A DNA stretch of 64,000 nucleotides, from contig OX123190.2 of assembly GCA_944739405.2 (NCBI GenBank), positions 60,903,805 to 60,967,804 of the forward strand, in the 5' to 3' direction. Below the pieces are notes generated by a model. The model saw only the letters and a program-made list of their open reading frames with translations. It searched no databases and had not been told where the DNA came from. A program made the translations under genes and the position numbers. The first letter of the stretch is position 1. Every line of letters starts with the position of its first letter. This DNA comes from Euclidia mi (taxonomy: Eukaryota; Arthropoda; Insecta; Lepidoptera; Erebidae). Shown here one piece after another: positions 30,994-42,722 of this stretch.

Positions 30994-33334
30994 CTGTAAC
31001 AAGGAGAAAATAATATCTTACGATCACGTTTTTTTTATATACATACAAATATACGCGTTTATTTTACAAAAGATATGTGTGTGTTGATGGAAGAAAACAT
31101 TTAAATAACAATACCATTTCCTTGTAACATATGCGATGGAACAATATCGTTAAACTGAGTTAAAAAATTGACTTTCAGTGTTGATCTAGTGGTTATTTTA
31201 AATAGTAATGCTTCCTTGTATATTGTATTCTATATGACTTAGTATTAGCATAATCAAATCAGTCTTTTATAATTATAGACTTGCATATGGGCATAGGCCT
31301 AGAACAGCCAAACGTTGCCCTCGATCGCAACAAGACCGTCGGTCCACTTTGAACTCTTGGTATTACTCCTAGAACAATTAATGCATTTCATATACTTACT
31401 TTAAGAACAGAATGAAAAATCTATAATTTTATTACAGAAGACACAACCTGGACGAGTCGCAAGTAAAAAATAAAATATATAAAAAATTCCTGAGCAAAGT
31501 CATTATTCAAAACGCCAACTCTCGATTCATTCACACAATCGTCAGACGTCAGCCATTTTGTGATCTAGTGTAAAGCGTCTCAAGCATTTACAATTATTAC
31601 AAAGATTAACTGTTACCCCCAGACTGGAATTGGCTATCAAGCACCAAGTATTTGCGATACCATCTCAAGTGAATAGACTGTTATAATTTCGATGGGGCAA
31701 CACTCAAATTAACGAGGCTCACAATCAGGTTTTGTTTAGTTTAATCAAAAGTGAAAAGTACCATTTAACTTTTAAGCGTTGGAGTTTGAAGATATATATT
31801 TTTTGCATTACTTTGGTTATCGGCTTCCAAATTTTTAACAATGATTTAATCTACTTTAAGGTAACGTAATGGTGTATCCCGTGGGAGGTATATTAAATCT
31901 TCTAGTTTCATTGTATGGTTCAACCAACAGCAAAGGTTAACGGATTCTGTTTTCCATTACGTTATTCGTTAACTGCCACGTCATTGTCTTCGTTTTAGGC
32001 AAGCTGTTACCATCCTGTAGACTTTCGTATTTTGGTTAGTGCCAAAACGATGCTATCCGTCCCTCCATGCAGCTATCTATCAGCGGGCTGCATCGACTAA
32101 CAACACGTTAGTGGCGGATAATGAATTGTGTCACCGCCATGAAAAACAATTATAAACGATGGACTTAAAATGGACTCGCACAAGAAATATTTGCGGAGTA
32201 GAATATAAATATAATACAAATACTTCACACTTGATCTGACTCGCACTTGATCGGTTTTGTCTCTCTTTAGTCTAAGTAGCAACATATCTGACAGAATTAG
32301 TGCACTGTGTAAGCAACAAAATGTTCACTGTATGTAAAGAGTTCACCACCATCACCCTACATAAAATCATTTGTCCTAACTGTCATATCATCGCAGTGCT
32401 TAAAGTACTGAAGTTGACGAAGTCAAGAAGATTGAAGAAGAAACTTGAAATTTGGATAGTGGTAACAAAATAATATAGTGACTTGTTTTAATACATGACT
32501 GACGGTTGCGTTATATTACTAACAATCAGCTAAGGGATATTTAACGTGCGCGATATGTGAAGCAGCTCTAGTTATTACATCGATTTAAAAAATTTCGAAT
32601 ATTCAACGGATCAGTTAATGCTTGTCAATAGCTACTTATCCAAGGTGGAGAAAATCAGTAGATCAGCACTGATGTGTTATATTTGTTTTAAAACCTCAGG
32701 TATCGACGTCTTGCAGAGCAAGCAGCAAGGCGACTGTTTGTCCGTTATGCCTTACGTGCTGTTAACACGTTTACTGCCCATCAACTAATACTATGACATA
32801 ATCAATTGTTGTAAGCCATATCCACATATATCATAATATGCTCATAACAATTGACCTTCTTGTCAAATTCGAAACTTCACTTTACATTAGAAAATTGTCA
32901 ACAGAGTTTCTTACTTTCTTACTGTATTCTATGCCATACCTAAACCAAATGATACAAATTTTGAACATGAAGAAGGCTTCATGTTCTTCATGTGGCAGGA
33001 AATGGAAGGCCATTTCCTTGCGGAAATTAATTCACATACGTTCCTGAGGAGGCCGCGACTCATTTATAATTTTACAGAGATTTTACATACGCTACAGAGT
33101 GTGTGGGTAAATTAAGGTACTAGAAAATTATATCTGATTCAGAATGTTAATTATAAAAATATATGTTCAATTTATTAATGGTGCTGATTTAATTTCCACA
33201 TTAGGAAATTAATATCATATAGAGTTTTATTTTCTGCCCGATTCTAATCTACTTATATTATAACTACACTTTCATATTTTCAAGACCAGTTAGACTTCAC
33301 TTACTTTAGGTACTTTTCGAAGTCAAGTGCGTAT
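30994..33334. other. Upstream K2P intron or flank, nothing recognised
   Basis: AT-rich. I searched the minus strand for an exon with a first membrane segment ending in phase 1 before GT and did not find one. Confidence 0.45.
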
Positions 33335-33615
33335 TAAATTGTTAATTATCGCTTGCCTCGTGCCTCGGAGAGCACGTTAAACTGTCGGTCCCGGCTGCCA
33401 TGAAGATCTTTGACAGCCGTTACGGGGGTCAGTACCCTCAAATAAACTGATACTGGTCTAAACCATGGAATATCGCTTTCCTTTTGGGTTGCGGAGGGCA
33501 GACGGCAGTCGCTCTGTGGAAAAGTTGATATTCTGTCATATCTGGTTAGACTAGTAAGCGGACCTCGAGCTCCAAGGCGTGTAAGTCTTGGATGCAACCG
33601 GGATAACGCTTAGGC
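33335..33615 (+). mobile_element. TGATG-tail SINE copy, 5'-truncated
   Basis: Contains tgaagatctttgacagccg, ccatggaatatcgctttcc and taacgcttaggcgatgatga. It matches the body and tail of the element at 2213-2600 in the opposite orientation. The tRNA-like head is mostly missing. Confidence 0.7.
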
Positions 33616-34089
33616 GATGATGAAGTAAAAAGTCTAGACCAAAGAATATATCTTTTCAAGGTCGAACGGTAGTTGTTAAGTGAAGCTAAAGTTAATATTG
33701 TTTGAATTTTAGTCTGTCTTGCAAGTAGACACTGAGCTCCATAAGACATATAACTTGATGACGTTGGAAAGATAATAAAAAAATATAATTGGCATTTAAT
33801 AAAAGCTACAGACGAAGGAGACACATTTATAAACATCCTTACAACAAAACATACTATTCACTTTTTGCCATCAGGGTGTTTACACTGTTTACTAATGACA
33901 AAATGTAATATGTTAGGGCATAATTATACGCACGGCGCAATTTTAAGCTTTGCAAATTTTAGTATCACAATCAAAATCTATAAATCGTTGATCATCCTAC
34001 TATATACTACTGCTAATACAAGCGCGAAAGTTGGTAAGGACGGATTAATGAATGTTTCTTACTGGTGTACGCAAAAAGCTTTAAAAATA
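33616..34089. other. Non-coding stretch
   Basis: No feature recognised. Confidence 0.45.
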
Positions 34090-34102
34090 TTTTGATGAAA
34101 TC

Positions 34103-34332
34103 ATACATACATACATACATAGACTCACGGCTGCTTCCCCGAAGGGGTAGGCAGAGGCATATTAAACGCCCACTTTTCGCCAGTGTTTTGATCCCACGTA
34201 ATAGGTGGCGAGCCTATTGCCGCTTATCGGGATATTTTGTTTGCCAGAGCCTCGTCCGTTGATCGGCAGGTGCACCACTTGCAGGTGAGGTTGGCTTGGG
34301 ACCCTAAGTTCTTGATGGGAACCCTAGGCACC
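34103..34332 (-). mobile_element. SINE-like element with 13-bp target duplication
   Basis: ttttgatgaaatc at 34090-34102 and 34333-34345 brackets 230 bp. The minus strand ends in the ctctgcctacccc...gtgagtctatgtatgtatg tail. The body (actggcgaaaagtgggcg, ggcgagcc) is shared with 18882-18974. The head lacks a clear tRNA-like promoter, so it is either 5'-truncated or a subfamily with another head. Confidence 0.85.
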
Positions 34333-34345
34333 TTTTGATGAAATC

Positions 34346-35731
34346 TTGCAGTAATAAAACCGACAAATCAGAATAGCACTTTTGTTGTTATAAAAGACAT
34401 TGTAGTAGTGTGTATTATATTATTTGTATGTATTGTGTAGTAGGAACGAACAATTAACTTTATACAACATTTTTTAATTTCATATTCTCTTTTGAAGAAT
34501 TTTCTAACCTTGTTTCCATCCAAATAATCAATAAAAATCGTCTGTTCGCTGAACATATTATAGAAGAAAAATCTATCGCTACCGGTAGTTAGAAAGCCTG
34601 GTGTAGCAGCCCTATCTTCATCTGTTTACGGGCTCTGTCAGAATTGGTTTCGTGTTCCTGCATCGCAGGGGTGTCACGTTGTTGGTAATTGATATTCGGC
34701 TTTGTGTTACGATAAGCTGTCTGGCATTTTGCATTGTTTAAGGGTTTCGAGATTTAGTTTACTTCCCGCAAATTTTGGTGTTAGATTGTGGGTTATCTTG
34801 CCTTGTATACAGTACTCATAAAATACTATTACGCTCTAATAACTATCCTGGTAGCAGTAAAACTAACACTCATATATTATACCTTTTATTTTCACTGACG
34901 CCGACGTTTCGACGTCGGTACACCAGCCGCGGTCCAATTTTTCGTGCCATTCCGTTTCATCGCATAGAAGTAGACGTATTAGTCACAACAGATTAGAAAG
35001 ATTTATATGGGCATTTGTAACCATATCATCATTCGCTCAGCGACAATAATTTACTGTTATAATATAATGTTATGTTATATATAATGACTATTTGGTGTTT
35101 CCATTTAACACCGTAAGAAAAAAAAAAAAGTTTTTTTTATAATATAGTATTAGATAATTTCAGACCTGAGCTTCAGATGTCCAAGGCATTACAATGAATT
35201 GCCAACATAATAGTCGATAATACAATTTATTAATAATAAACCTTCATGTTCATCCATCTAATAAGTATAATATAAAATGATTCGAAACAAAGTTCGCTAA
35301 GTTAACCTTTAATTTATATTTTACGATATCCGAACGTAAACTTGGTGTTATTATTTTGATCGTGAATTCGAACGTAGATACAACCTATAAACTTATATAC
35401 TATATTTATACTTGAGTTATATTCGATTTTGAGTGAAATAAGATATGATTATTTCATTGTTAGAAATTGTTTAGTTCTTATAAATTGTATAATAAATAAA
35501 ATGTTCAAAAGTATCAAAGTTAAATTTTATTATGACGTGGACAAATTCAGGTAATAAAACTGCTACGTTCGTATAGGCTATGTGCTACGTAGAATTCGTA
35601 GCATGTGACGATGGCGGCATACGCAGCCGCTGTAGCTTTAACATGAACGTAGCGCATACCAGATGCGCGCCGTACTACAACAGAACTATAATAATAATTA
35701 CAGCTACGCTGTCAGTCGTTAATTGAATTTG
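34346..35731. other. Non-coding stretch
   Basis: No gene. At 34900-34925 ccgacgtttcgacgtcgg is a short palindrome like the end sequence of the Penelope-like fragment at 55681. At 35560-35680 short GTAGC/GCTAC repeats occur, including tgctacg...cgtagca. Confidence 0.4.
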
Positions 35732-35850
35732 ACTGGCCTGTTAACCTAGTGGTAAGTGAATTTGATTGCTTGTGATCTTGGGTTCGATTCCCACTTAGGA
35801 CAAAAATTGAAAAAAGATAAATAAAAAGCATCCTAAACTTTCTCTAACAT
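35732..35850 (+). mobile_element. tRNA-derived SINE head
   Basis: A-box-like taacctagtggtaagtg and B-box-like gggttcgattccc with the right spacing are followed by an A-rich stretch. No intact cloverleaf is evident, so a SINE rather than a tRNA gene. Confidence 0.5.
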
Positions 35851-36479
35851 CTTGAACCTCGTCGCCGATTGAATGTGTAAGGCCATTGGATACTTGTGCT
35901 ACTAGGTATGAAAAGCTTATTCACGTATACAATCAAGACCCAAAATATGTGTCGTTATTGCAATTCTCTGATAATATAACATTTTGTTTACGTGATAGTA
36001 GTTATCACGTATGGATGGAAATACACTATACTCGTTAAGTAGTGGAGTAGTGTAAGTAGCACTTGTGTTTGGTAGTTAAGTAGAGTTCAGTTAAGGATTG
36101 TAGTGTCGTGTGGTAGTGGTGAGTGTGACTGAGATGGAAAGCTATGTAACAGTCATGATAAGATTATTATCCACAAATAACATTTGTTTGAGGACCGATT
36201 GGTTGTCAATTACACCGCGTTTGCGTCAACAAATCGATATATTGCTTGTTAGGTAAAGTCAAGACGTTACTATGCATCATGTACATAAACCGTTCAACAC
36301 GTATTATATTTATGAACACTCGCTTATATTTCCTTAGTTCCAACAAATTAATCATTTGTAAATCAATGTAAAATACATTCTAGCCTTTCTAGAAACTATA
36401 AGAGATCCTTATAATTCACTACGGAATCCTAAAAATACTGGTCAATATACTTTCCAGTGTATATTTAATCACATCTACA

Positions 36480-36735
36480 ATTCTTATAATATCTCTTACG
36501 ACAATTCAAATTCAAAGACATTAATTCATTTAGGTTACAAAAGCAACGCTTATGAACGTCAATTCTTTTTTTTTAGAACCAGGTTCGGGATGGTAGGGCT
36601 TATGAGAAGAGCCTGGAAGAAACTCATGCCACTGTTTTAAAAATAGAATCTTAATTTTGCAATTTATGGTATCATGATTGTTGACACAGCCTAAAACACT
36701 TTGCGTCACTGATTGGAAATAAAGGTAAGAAAAAA
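36480..36735. repeat. Probable LINE 3'-end relic
   Basis: Phrases attcaaattcaaagacatt, gcaacgcttatgaacgtcaa and cctggaagaaactcatgcc resemble a common lepidopteran LINE 3' end. No coding part. Confidence 0.35.
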
Positions 36736-37780
36736 ATAATAAAATATAATAAACAATATCAATGTCCTCCGTATTACAAGTCGCACGTAAATTTAAAGAC
36801 GCTAATATATCTCGTTGCCCACAGTTTTCCTCGCAAACCTAGTTAGTTCACGGGCACGCAATCCATCGCTCCATCTTTGCCGTATAATCGTTACTAAACT
36901 TGATAATATTAACTTGAACAAACTTTGTTCGTAATTATTGTGTTTGAAATATTCAAATTACGCTGCAACTAAGAATATTTATACTTTTTGATTCGATTAT
37001 TTATATTTTATGGCGCAGAGTACTAATTTTCTGATTGCATGCTAAGAGTAATGGTTTGTGTTAAATATTGTGGTTGATGAAATAATTAAGTGTTGCCAAC
37101 ATAATATTATGGTTGCGTTTTTAATTATCACCAACAGTTTGGGAACCGTTTATGGCGTGGTTATTATGCTCATCACTTGGTCTAGGTACCAATATAAATA
37201 AAAATATATTGATTACCCGTAGGATCTCCTGCAACGGTGCAAGGGTCTTCGTAATTGAATCTGCGAAACCTAAAAATCTCTCCATATCGCTGAGTGTTAT
37301 CTCAAGTAAACCAATTATTGAAATTGAGAGGAGCTACCTACGTTATTTCATTTGAGAAAACCCCGATTTGAAGGTGTAAAAAACGAAGTTGGATCAATTC
37401 TCATAAGAATCGTAGTGTTTGCCGTTTCGAAACCACAGCGCTTAGAATAAACTTCCAATATTTTTTGGCTTGCATTTTGATTTTTAATTATTTAAGAAAG
37501 CATATTTATGGACTCGAACCCGATATTGGTAAACAAATATAAGGTTATGTTAGGAAATACTCTGTAACTGCACAGAGACTTAACATGAGACTGGTAGACT
37601 TCGACAAACTTTCTTCAGTAAACTTACTATGACGGTGCATTTCCCGCCACGTGAGTGCACTAGCATGTTACTCGTTTGTTGCTTATCGTTCCACAGTCTT
37701 CGCTAAGACTTTGTACTCATGAAGTATCTTCGCTATAGTGGAAAAATGACTTCACAAGTTTATTGTCGACTCACCATCGC
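36736..37780. other. Non-coding stretch
   Basis: AT-rich, no feature recognised. Confidence 0.45.
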
Positions 37781-37938
37781 TTACTAGGGGTATACTTGAT
37801 ACTTGATACTTGATGGCACGGGCTGTTTCCGCAACTCCACGTCTTGGCGTGTATTTTGCGTGCGGGTGGGAATGGTGTCGTCATTCGAGCCACCCCAGCT
37901 CTTCGAGGAAGGCCAGCAGACTCTTTACTAGGGGTATA
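37781..37938 (-). mobile_element. 130-bp LINE 3'-end insertion with 14-bp target duplication
   Basis: ttactaggggtata at 37781-37794 and 37925-37938 brackets 130 bp. On the minus strand the insert is GC-rich (ctggggtggctcgaatgacg, ttgcggaaacagcccgtgcc) and ends in a tandem ATCAAGT tail. Structure fits a 5'-truncated LINE with a heptamer tail; the family is unknown to me. Confidence 0.8.
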
Positions 37939-38789
37939 TTTTTAATAAAACAATTATTTTAAATTAGTAAAATTTATATCAATTCTTACTAATTTAAAAT
38001 TGGGACTAACCTCACCCTTATTTTCACTATTGTATCATCCGTGTAGCCAGGATCAGCAGCAGTGACCATAATTTTAATTTTTACCAATGTGTCGGATCAA
38101 CTTTTCGTATCCATTCTATGTCTAACGATAACTGGATGTACAGCAAATACGATAGCTTTAATATATATTTTCTAGTGCAAACATAACCCTGTTTCATTTC
38201 AATGTAAATAAGGGTTTCAATGTATAAACAGTGGTTATCAATCGCGAGGTTGACCGCGGCTTCCACTCGGTAACCACATAGATCAATCGAGCAAACAACT
38301 CTACATGTTAATGTCTTCTGTATGTAATACTAACGAAATGTCCGTATGAAATACTGATTAACTTACGCCCACACGCCCGTGTGGTTAGATGTTAATGGCT
38401 ACTAGAGATATATTATTTGACATATTTTACATGAGGCTTATGTGAAATATTTGTTTGTCTCTAGTAGGCAAATCCATCGCCTGATAGAATATTAGAAACG
38501 GGTGCTAAACGATTTAATTATGGCTGGTAAGATACTTATTTACTTACGCAGACTACGCACTACAAATAATTTGCACAATTATCTGTATATATCTTGCATT
38601 GCGCTGACTGACAGAAAAGCTACAGCCAAAACTATTGGGTGCAAGAGGCTGGTGCACCAAGAAGGGATTTCTCGAAATGCCCACTGGATCGGGCAGTAAC
38701 AGTTAAATAAAAACATGTATTATTGATGCCCTTATACATATAATAATTAAAAAAACCTAATAATATATAAAAAATACCTAATATTTTAA
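37939..38789. other. Non-coding stretch
   Basis: Nothing firm. The phrase gcaagaggctggtgcaccaagaagg at about 38640-38665 looks repeat-derived. Confidence 0.4.
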
Positions 38790-39065
38790 TATTTTCGCGG
38801 CGCGTGCGTCGCGTTGTCGTAACGTTTCCTCTGCAGTTAATTAAACGCTGCGCAAGCGCGGCGCAGACGTTGCACAATTTCGTTGTCGTTTCGGCTTACG
38901 CGGCGCATACGTCGCGCACACGCAGCGCTAGCGCAGTGTACTGATTGTTCCAGTAGGGAGGCGGCGACAACGCAACGCACGCGCCGCGTTGTCGCGGCGT
39001 CTGCGCTGCGCATACGTTCATTGAACGCCTACGCTGGACAAACGCTAGTGTGAAGGCAGCCTATT
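38790..39065. repeat. GC-rich MITE-like repeat
   Basis: An island of CGCGGCG, CGCAGCG and GCGTTGTCG phrases in both orientations, in otherwise AT-rich DNA, ends in gctagtgtgaaggcagcc. Several internal inverted repeats pair (for example gcgcgttgtcg and cgacaacgcg types). It resembles GC-rich non-autonomous DNA transposons; ends and duplication were not defined. Confidence 0.5.
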
Positions 39066-39399
39066 TTCGGAAAACAAAACGATATTATACTTACCTAGTA
39101 ACAAGTGCTCAAGACTTTTATCGATATTACCTTTATTGTTTTGAAAACAATGCCTCAATAATTTGTAGATGAAGCAAGTAATTTTAATAAATAGATTTTC
39201 ACCAATCATTAAACTATGGCAATATTATTTTATTGGATGTTTCAGGGTGCAATAAGACAAAAATCTGAATTCCTGTATTTTAAACCAACAAGACAATACT
39301 AGGGGTCGGTGTCAAGGTGAGTCTGCAAAATGTCTGGGCTTATTACACGGATGGTGCTAATTTACAAAGAGTAAATCTCCGTGCTTTTAAGAGCTTTTA

Positions 39400-39530
39400 A
39401 AGCTGTCGTCATCGGCTGTCATCAAGATCCATGACAGGGCAAGGCAATATTCTCCCATCGGTCTAAATCATAGAGTATGACTCTTCTTTTGCGTAACACA
39501 TATCAGACACATTGTGGCTCCGTAGAAAAT
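39400..39530 (+). repeat. Decayed TGATG-tail SINE fragment
   Basis: ggctgtcatcaagatc, tgacag and ggtctaaatcatagagtatgact align loosely with the body of 33335-33615. Confidence 0.4.
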
Positions 39531-39756
39531 CTAATACGAAAAACATTTTACTAATAGGTAAGTATTATTTTTATCTACGTTTTGTGATTTTTGATATATA
39601 CGCTCGTTAACGTTAGGACTTTAACATTTTCTGTTAGTAGGTAAGTGTCTAATTTTCTAAAAACCTTATTTTTTTTCACCATTAAGTCCCATTGTCATCG
39701 CCTTAAAAAGAAAATAACTTTTTATTTAACATGGCCAGTATCAAAGTAGATCTACA

Positions 39757-40360
39757 AAGCCAGGATCAAACCAACGCGTTCAGCTCGCGTCCGCGGTGGC
39801 GTGCGCGGTGGCGATTATTGCGCGTGCAAAAGTTGTGCACACTATCGCGTTCGTTCAGGCGTTCATCGCGTAGTCGCGTCACTAAAATACTGTCTGATAC
39901 CGATAGTAAAATTGAAGAAGTTTTACTTCTGTCTGCTATTATTGAAGACGAAGAGGAACAAGAAGTGAACTTCAGGTGGGTATGATATACTGTGCCAGTG
40001 AAGTAAATATCTCATCTTTCGATAACGCCTTATTATTATTTTTTCACAAAAACAAGAGTTTGATAAGTTATCATACAACAATGGGTATTTGTGGACCTCA
40101 TTTATAATTTCTTGCGTTTACACCATACTTAAAATCTACAAATCACAGTGTCCTCAACAAATAATAGCTGCGTGCAGCGTCCTAACGTAACAAGCGCGAT
40201 CTGATCGCCACCGCCGCGTGCAGACGCTGCACCGGACGCCGCGTCCAATCAGAGGACGCGTAGATGTGAACACGTCGCTATAAGTTCGTACACAACATCT
40301 GATCGCCACCGCGCAGGCCACCGCGGACGCGAGCTGAACGCGTTGGTTTGATCCTGGCTT
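39757..40360 (+). mobile_element. MITE with 59-bp terminal inverted repeats, Harbinger-like
   Basis: AAGCCAGGATCAAACCAACG... at 39757-39815 and its complement at 40302-40360 differ at one position in 59 by my reading. The frame 39731-39985 crosses the left repeat and encodes an Arg-rich part, then LLLSAIIEDEEEQEVNFRW just before a GTGGGT donor-like site. Short Leu-rich plus poly-Glu N-termini occur in PIF/Harbinger nucleases, so it may be a deletion derivative of such an element. A TWA target duplication is not clear, hence the class is tentative. A second copy of ctgatcgccaccgc lies internally. Confidence 0.7.
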
Positions 40361-41868
40361 AATATAACCTAGTAATATTTTTAATTGCTAATGTGGAGAG
40401 TTCATAACGGGAATCTATCGAGCTTTTCCATTGAAATAGAAGGTGTATTTACCTCCACTCTCATTCGTTTGATGCAAAAGGTGAGCTGTGTAATGATGGA
40501 AAATATGCTAATATTTATGAAACTTGCTTTTATTAGTTGTTTTTTTATGCACAGTATATTTTAACCCTCACGAGCAAGACTTAGTTATATCATTAGAGTC
40601 ACAGTTATTTAGACTGCACATATGACATACCCACATAACCAGGGGCAGAAGCTTGTTAATCATATGATTAACAAGCGTCTGCCCGTGGTTACACCCGCGC
40701 TAGAGTACCTATCAGTTTTCAAATGCCACAAATTCAAAAACCCTCCATCTTGTCAAACTTTCGTATTATTATCTTTACATATTAAGATTGGTGATAGAAA
40801 CTATGCTAATATATTTATGTGTCATCGATTTAACTTATTTTTGTACGGAAATCACGTGTCAACAAAAGTCAGGGCCTAGTCTATATCACACAAGCTTGGT
40901 TTTGACACCTTGCGTCATTTGAGTGATTCTCATTTAAATAATATTTTAAAACGCCAAACTCTCAGCACAAACAATTATTTCAAAAATGCAATTCGTTACG
41001 AAACACATGTGACATTCTATTTACTGATCGCGTCTAATAGCCGAACCAACTGCCATATATACGAAACCCAACTCTATAAAGTAGTATTCAGAGTCAACAT
41101 CACAACGTACGATAGTAACAAAACTAGCGTGTTTCGTGTAAACATATTATATATATACAGGATGGTTTCGACGTGCGGTAATCAGCAAACGTCCGGTAGG
41201 GCGCGGTGACGCCTGTTGCCCTGGTTATAAAACCTTTATTAGGGTTCGAGATGGGATAAAAAAGGTAAAATATTTTAATGTTCGAAACATTTTTTTATGG
41301 CACAGAATTTTGTTAATCCCAGATTATTTGATGTTGACGTGTAGATACTTTCTTAATAAAATTACTGACTTTCGTTACAGTTTTAGAGTTTGAAGAGAAG
41401 AGCATGCATGAGGAATCCGAAGAACATGCATTTTTAAAGTTTGGTAAATAATTAATTATACGGAAGTTTTAAGTCACACAAATATAATGATATTAAATAG
41501 TCAACTCAGATAAAAGAGACCAAAGTTCAATAGATTGGTGAATAGCGTTCTAATGGTTTCGTTCTAATTGGTAACTAATATTCATATCTTACAGCTCATG
41601 TTTTAGACTTTTCATAATCAATTCAAATGTTCTGTTTTCCTATTATACTCAAACTTTTTGCTGTTTTTAATTCAAGTCAGTAATCAATTTCCCCCAATAC
41701 CAAGTGATTTTTCTATGTGCAGTTCCTACATTGATTATCACATAGACAAACATATTCATAATAATAATAAATATTTCATAAAAAGCCTAAAAATATTAAA
41801 ATTTAATCTACTCTCTACTTGTGAAATAGAAACAAACGATTAAAAAAGAGAACGAGCGCTACGGGTTA
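40361..41868. other. Non-coding stretch with one palindrome
   Basis: AT-rich; only the 54-bp palindrome at 40637-40690 stands out. Confidence 0.45.
40637..40690. repeat. 54-bp loopless palindrome
   Basis: Centred between 40663 and 40664. The inner 13-bp arms (GCTTGTTAATCAT and complement) are perfect. The full 27-bp arms carry two mismatches. There is no spacer. Confidence 0.9.
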
Positions 41869-42387
41869 TGGTAACGCCATCTACCTTCCTATCTATAACG
41901 AATCGCATCAAGATCAATCGTTCCACGTCTAGTGCGAGCGATACCATATTTCCGTCCCGCTCTATCCCACTCCCTGGAAGAGGCACTGCATTCGCCTGAT
42001 TCGTCGACGCGATCGTGGACGCGAGTGAGAGTCGAGAGCATTCCGCACGCTGAGAACGCCGTCTCGATACCGTACCGCGCCGCACCGTTGTATGTGATTT
42101 ATTACTGCTTCCACCAAGGAAAACCCACTCGCGAATGGTGAATTGAAGTGAAAACAAGCAGCTGCATCACGAAACCACCAGGAGACTGCCCTACGGAAAC
42201 GAAGAAGGTTGTATAAGGTAGGTGCCCTCCATCCTTGAAATATCCTATACCCACTCAATCACCCCTTAGCGTATCCATCTCCTCTTCCCTTATTCCTTTC
42301 TAGGCGACCCAGAACTCGCCCTAATACAGTCCATTTTCCTGCTCCAAGTCGCCTAGAACCCTACGGTTTCGGTGTAACGCCGAACCA
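41869..42387 (+). repeat. 5' LTR of the BEL/Pao element
   Basis: TGGTAACGCC to CGCCGAACCA. It shares eight substitutions and no indel with the 3' copy. The frames inside it (both strands) are not genes. Confidence 0.95.
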
Positions 42388-42722
42388 TTTTTTTGATCCA
42401 TACGAGTCGGATTCATTTACGTTTTTATACGTTATATCGCTATAATTAGGCAGTTATAGCACCTAGCTATACTCCTAATATATTCACATAACCGTCACAT
42501 GGTTATTTCCGCCCGCATCAGTAGGTAAACTTTTATGTAGCTACCTACTTATTAAATTATTAATTCTGGAACTATCATAGTTGTCTTATAAATCTCATAT
42601 TTCAAGCAACTTTTAGTTCCTCAGCTCTAAAGTGTTGCCTACTTAGCCTACTTAGGTAAAATAATAGATACATTAGATATTCTTATTTTGTTTCGGTCTC
42701 ATTAGCTTATACTTACGTAAGC
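42388..42722 (+). other. BEL/Pao leader
   Basis: Untranslated region between LTR and gag. The primer binding site should be near 42394-42415 (tgatccatacgagtcggatt may be the complement of a tRNA 3' part), but I cannot assign the tRNA. Confidence 0.4.

Noticed and set aside
41840..42258. Frames in the BEL/Pao 5' LTR, repeated at 47620-48026
   Set aside because: They repeat because the LTRs repeat; no protein likeness.
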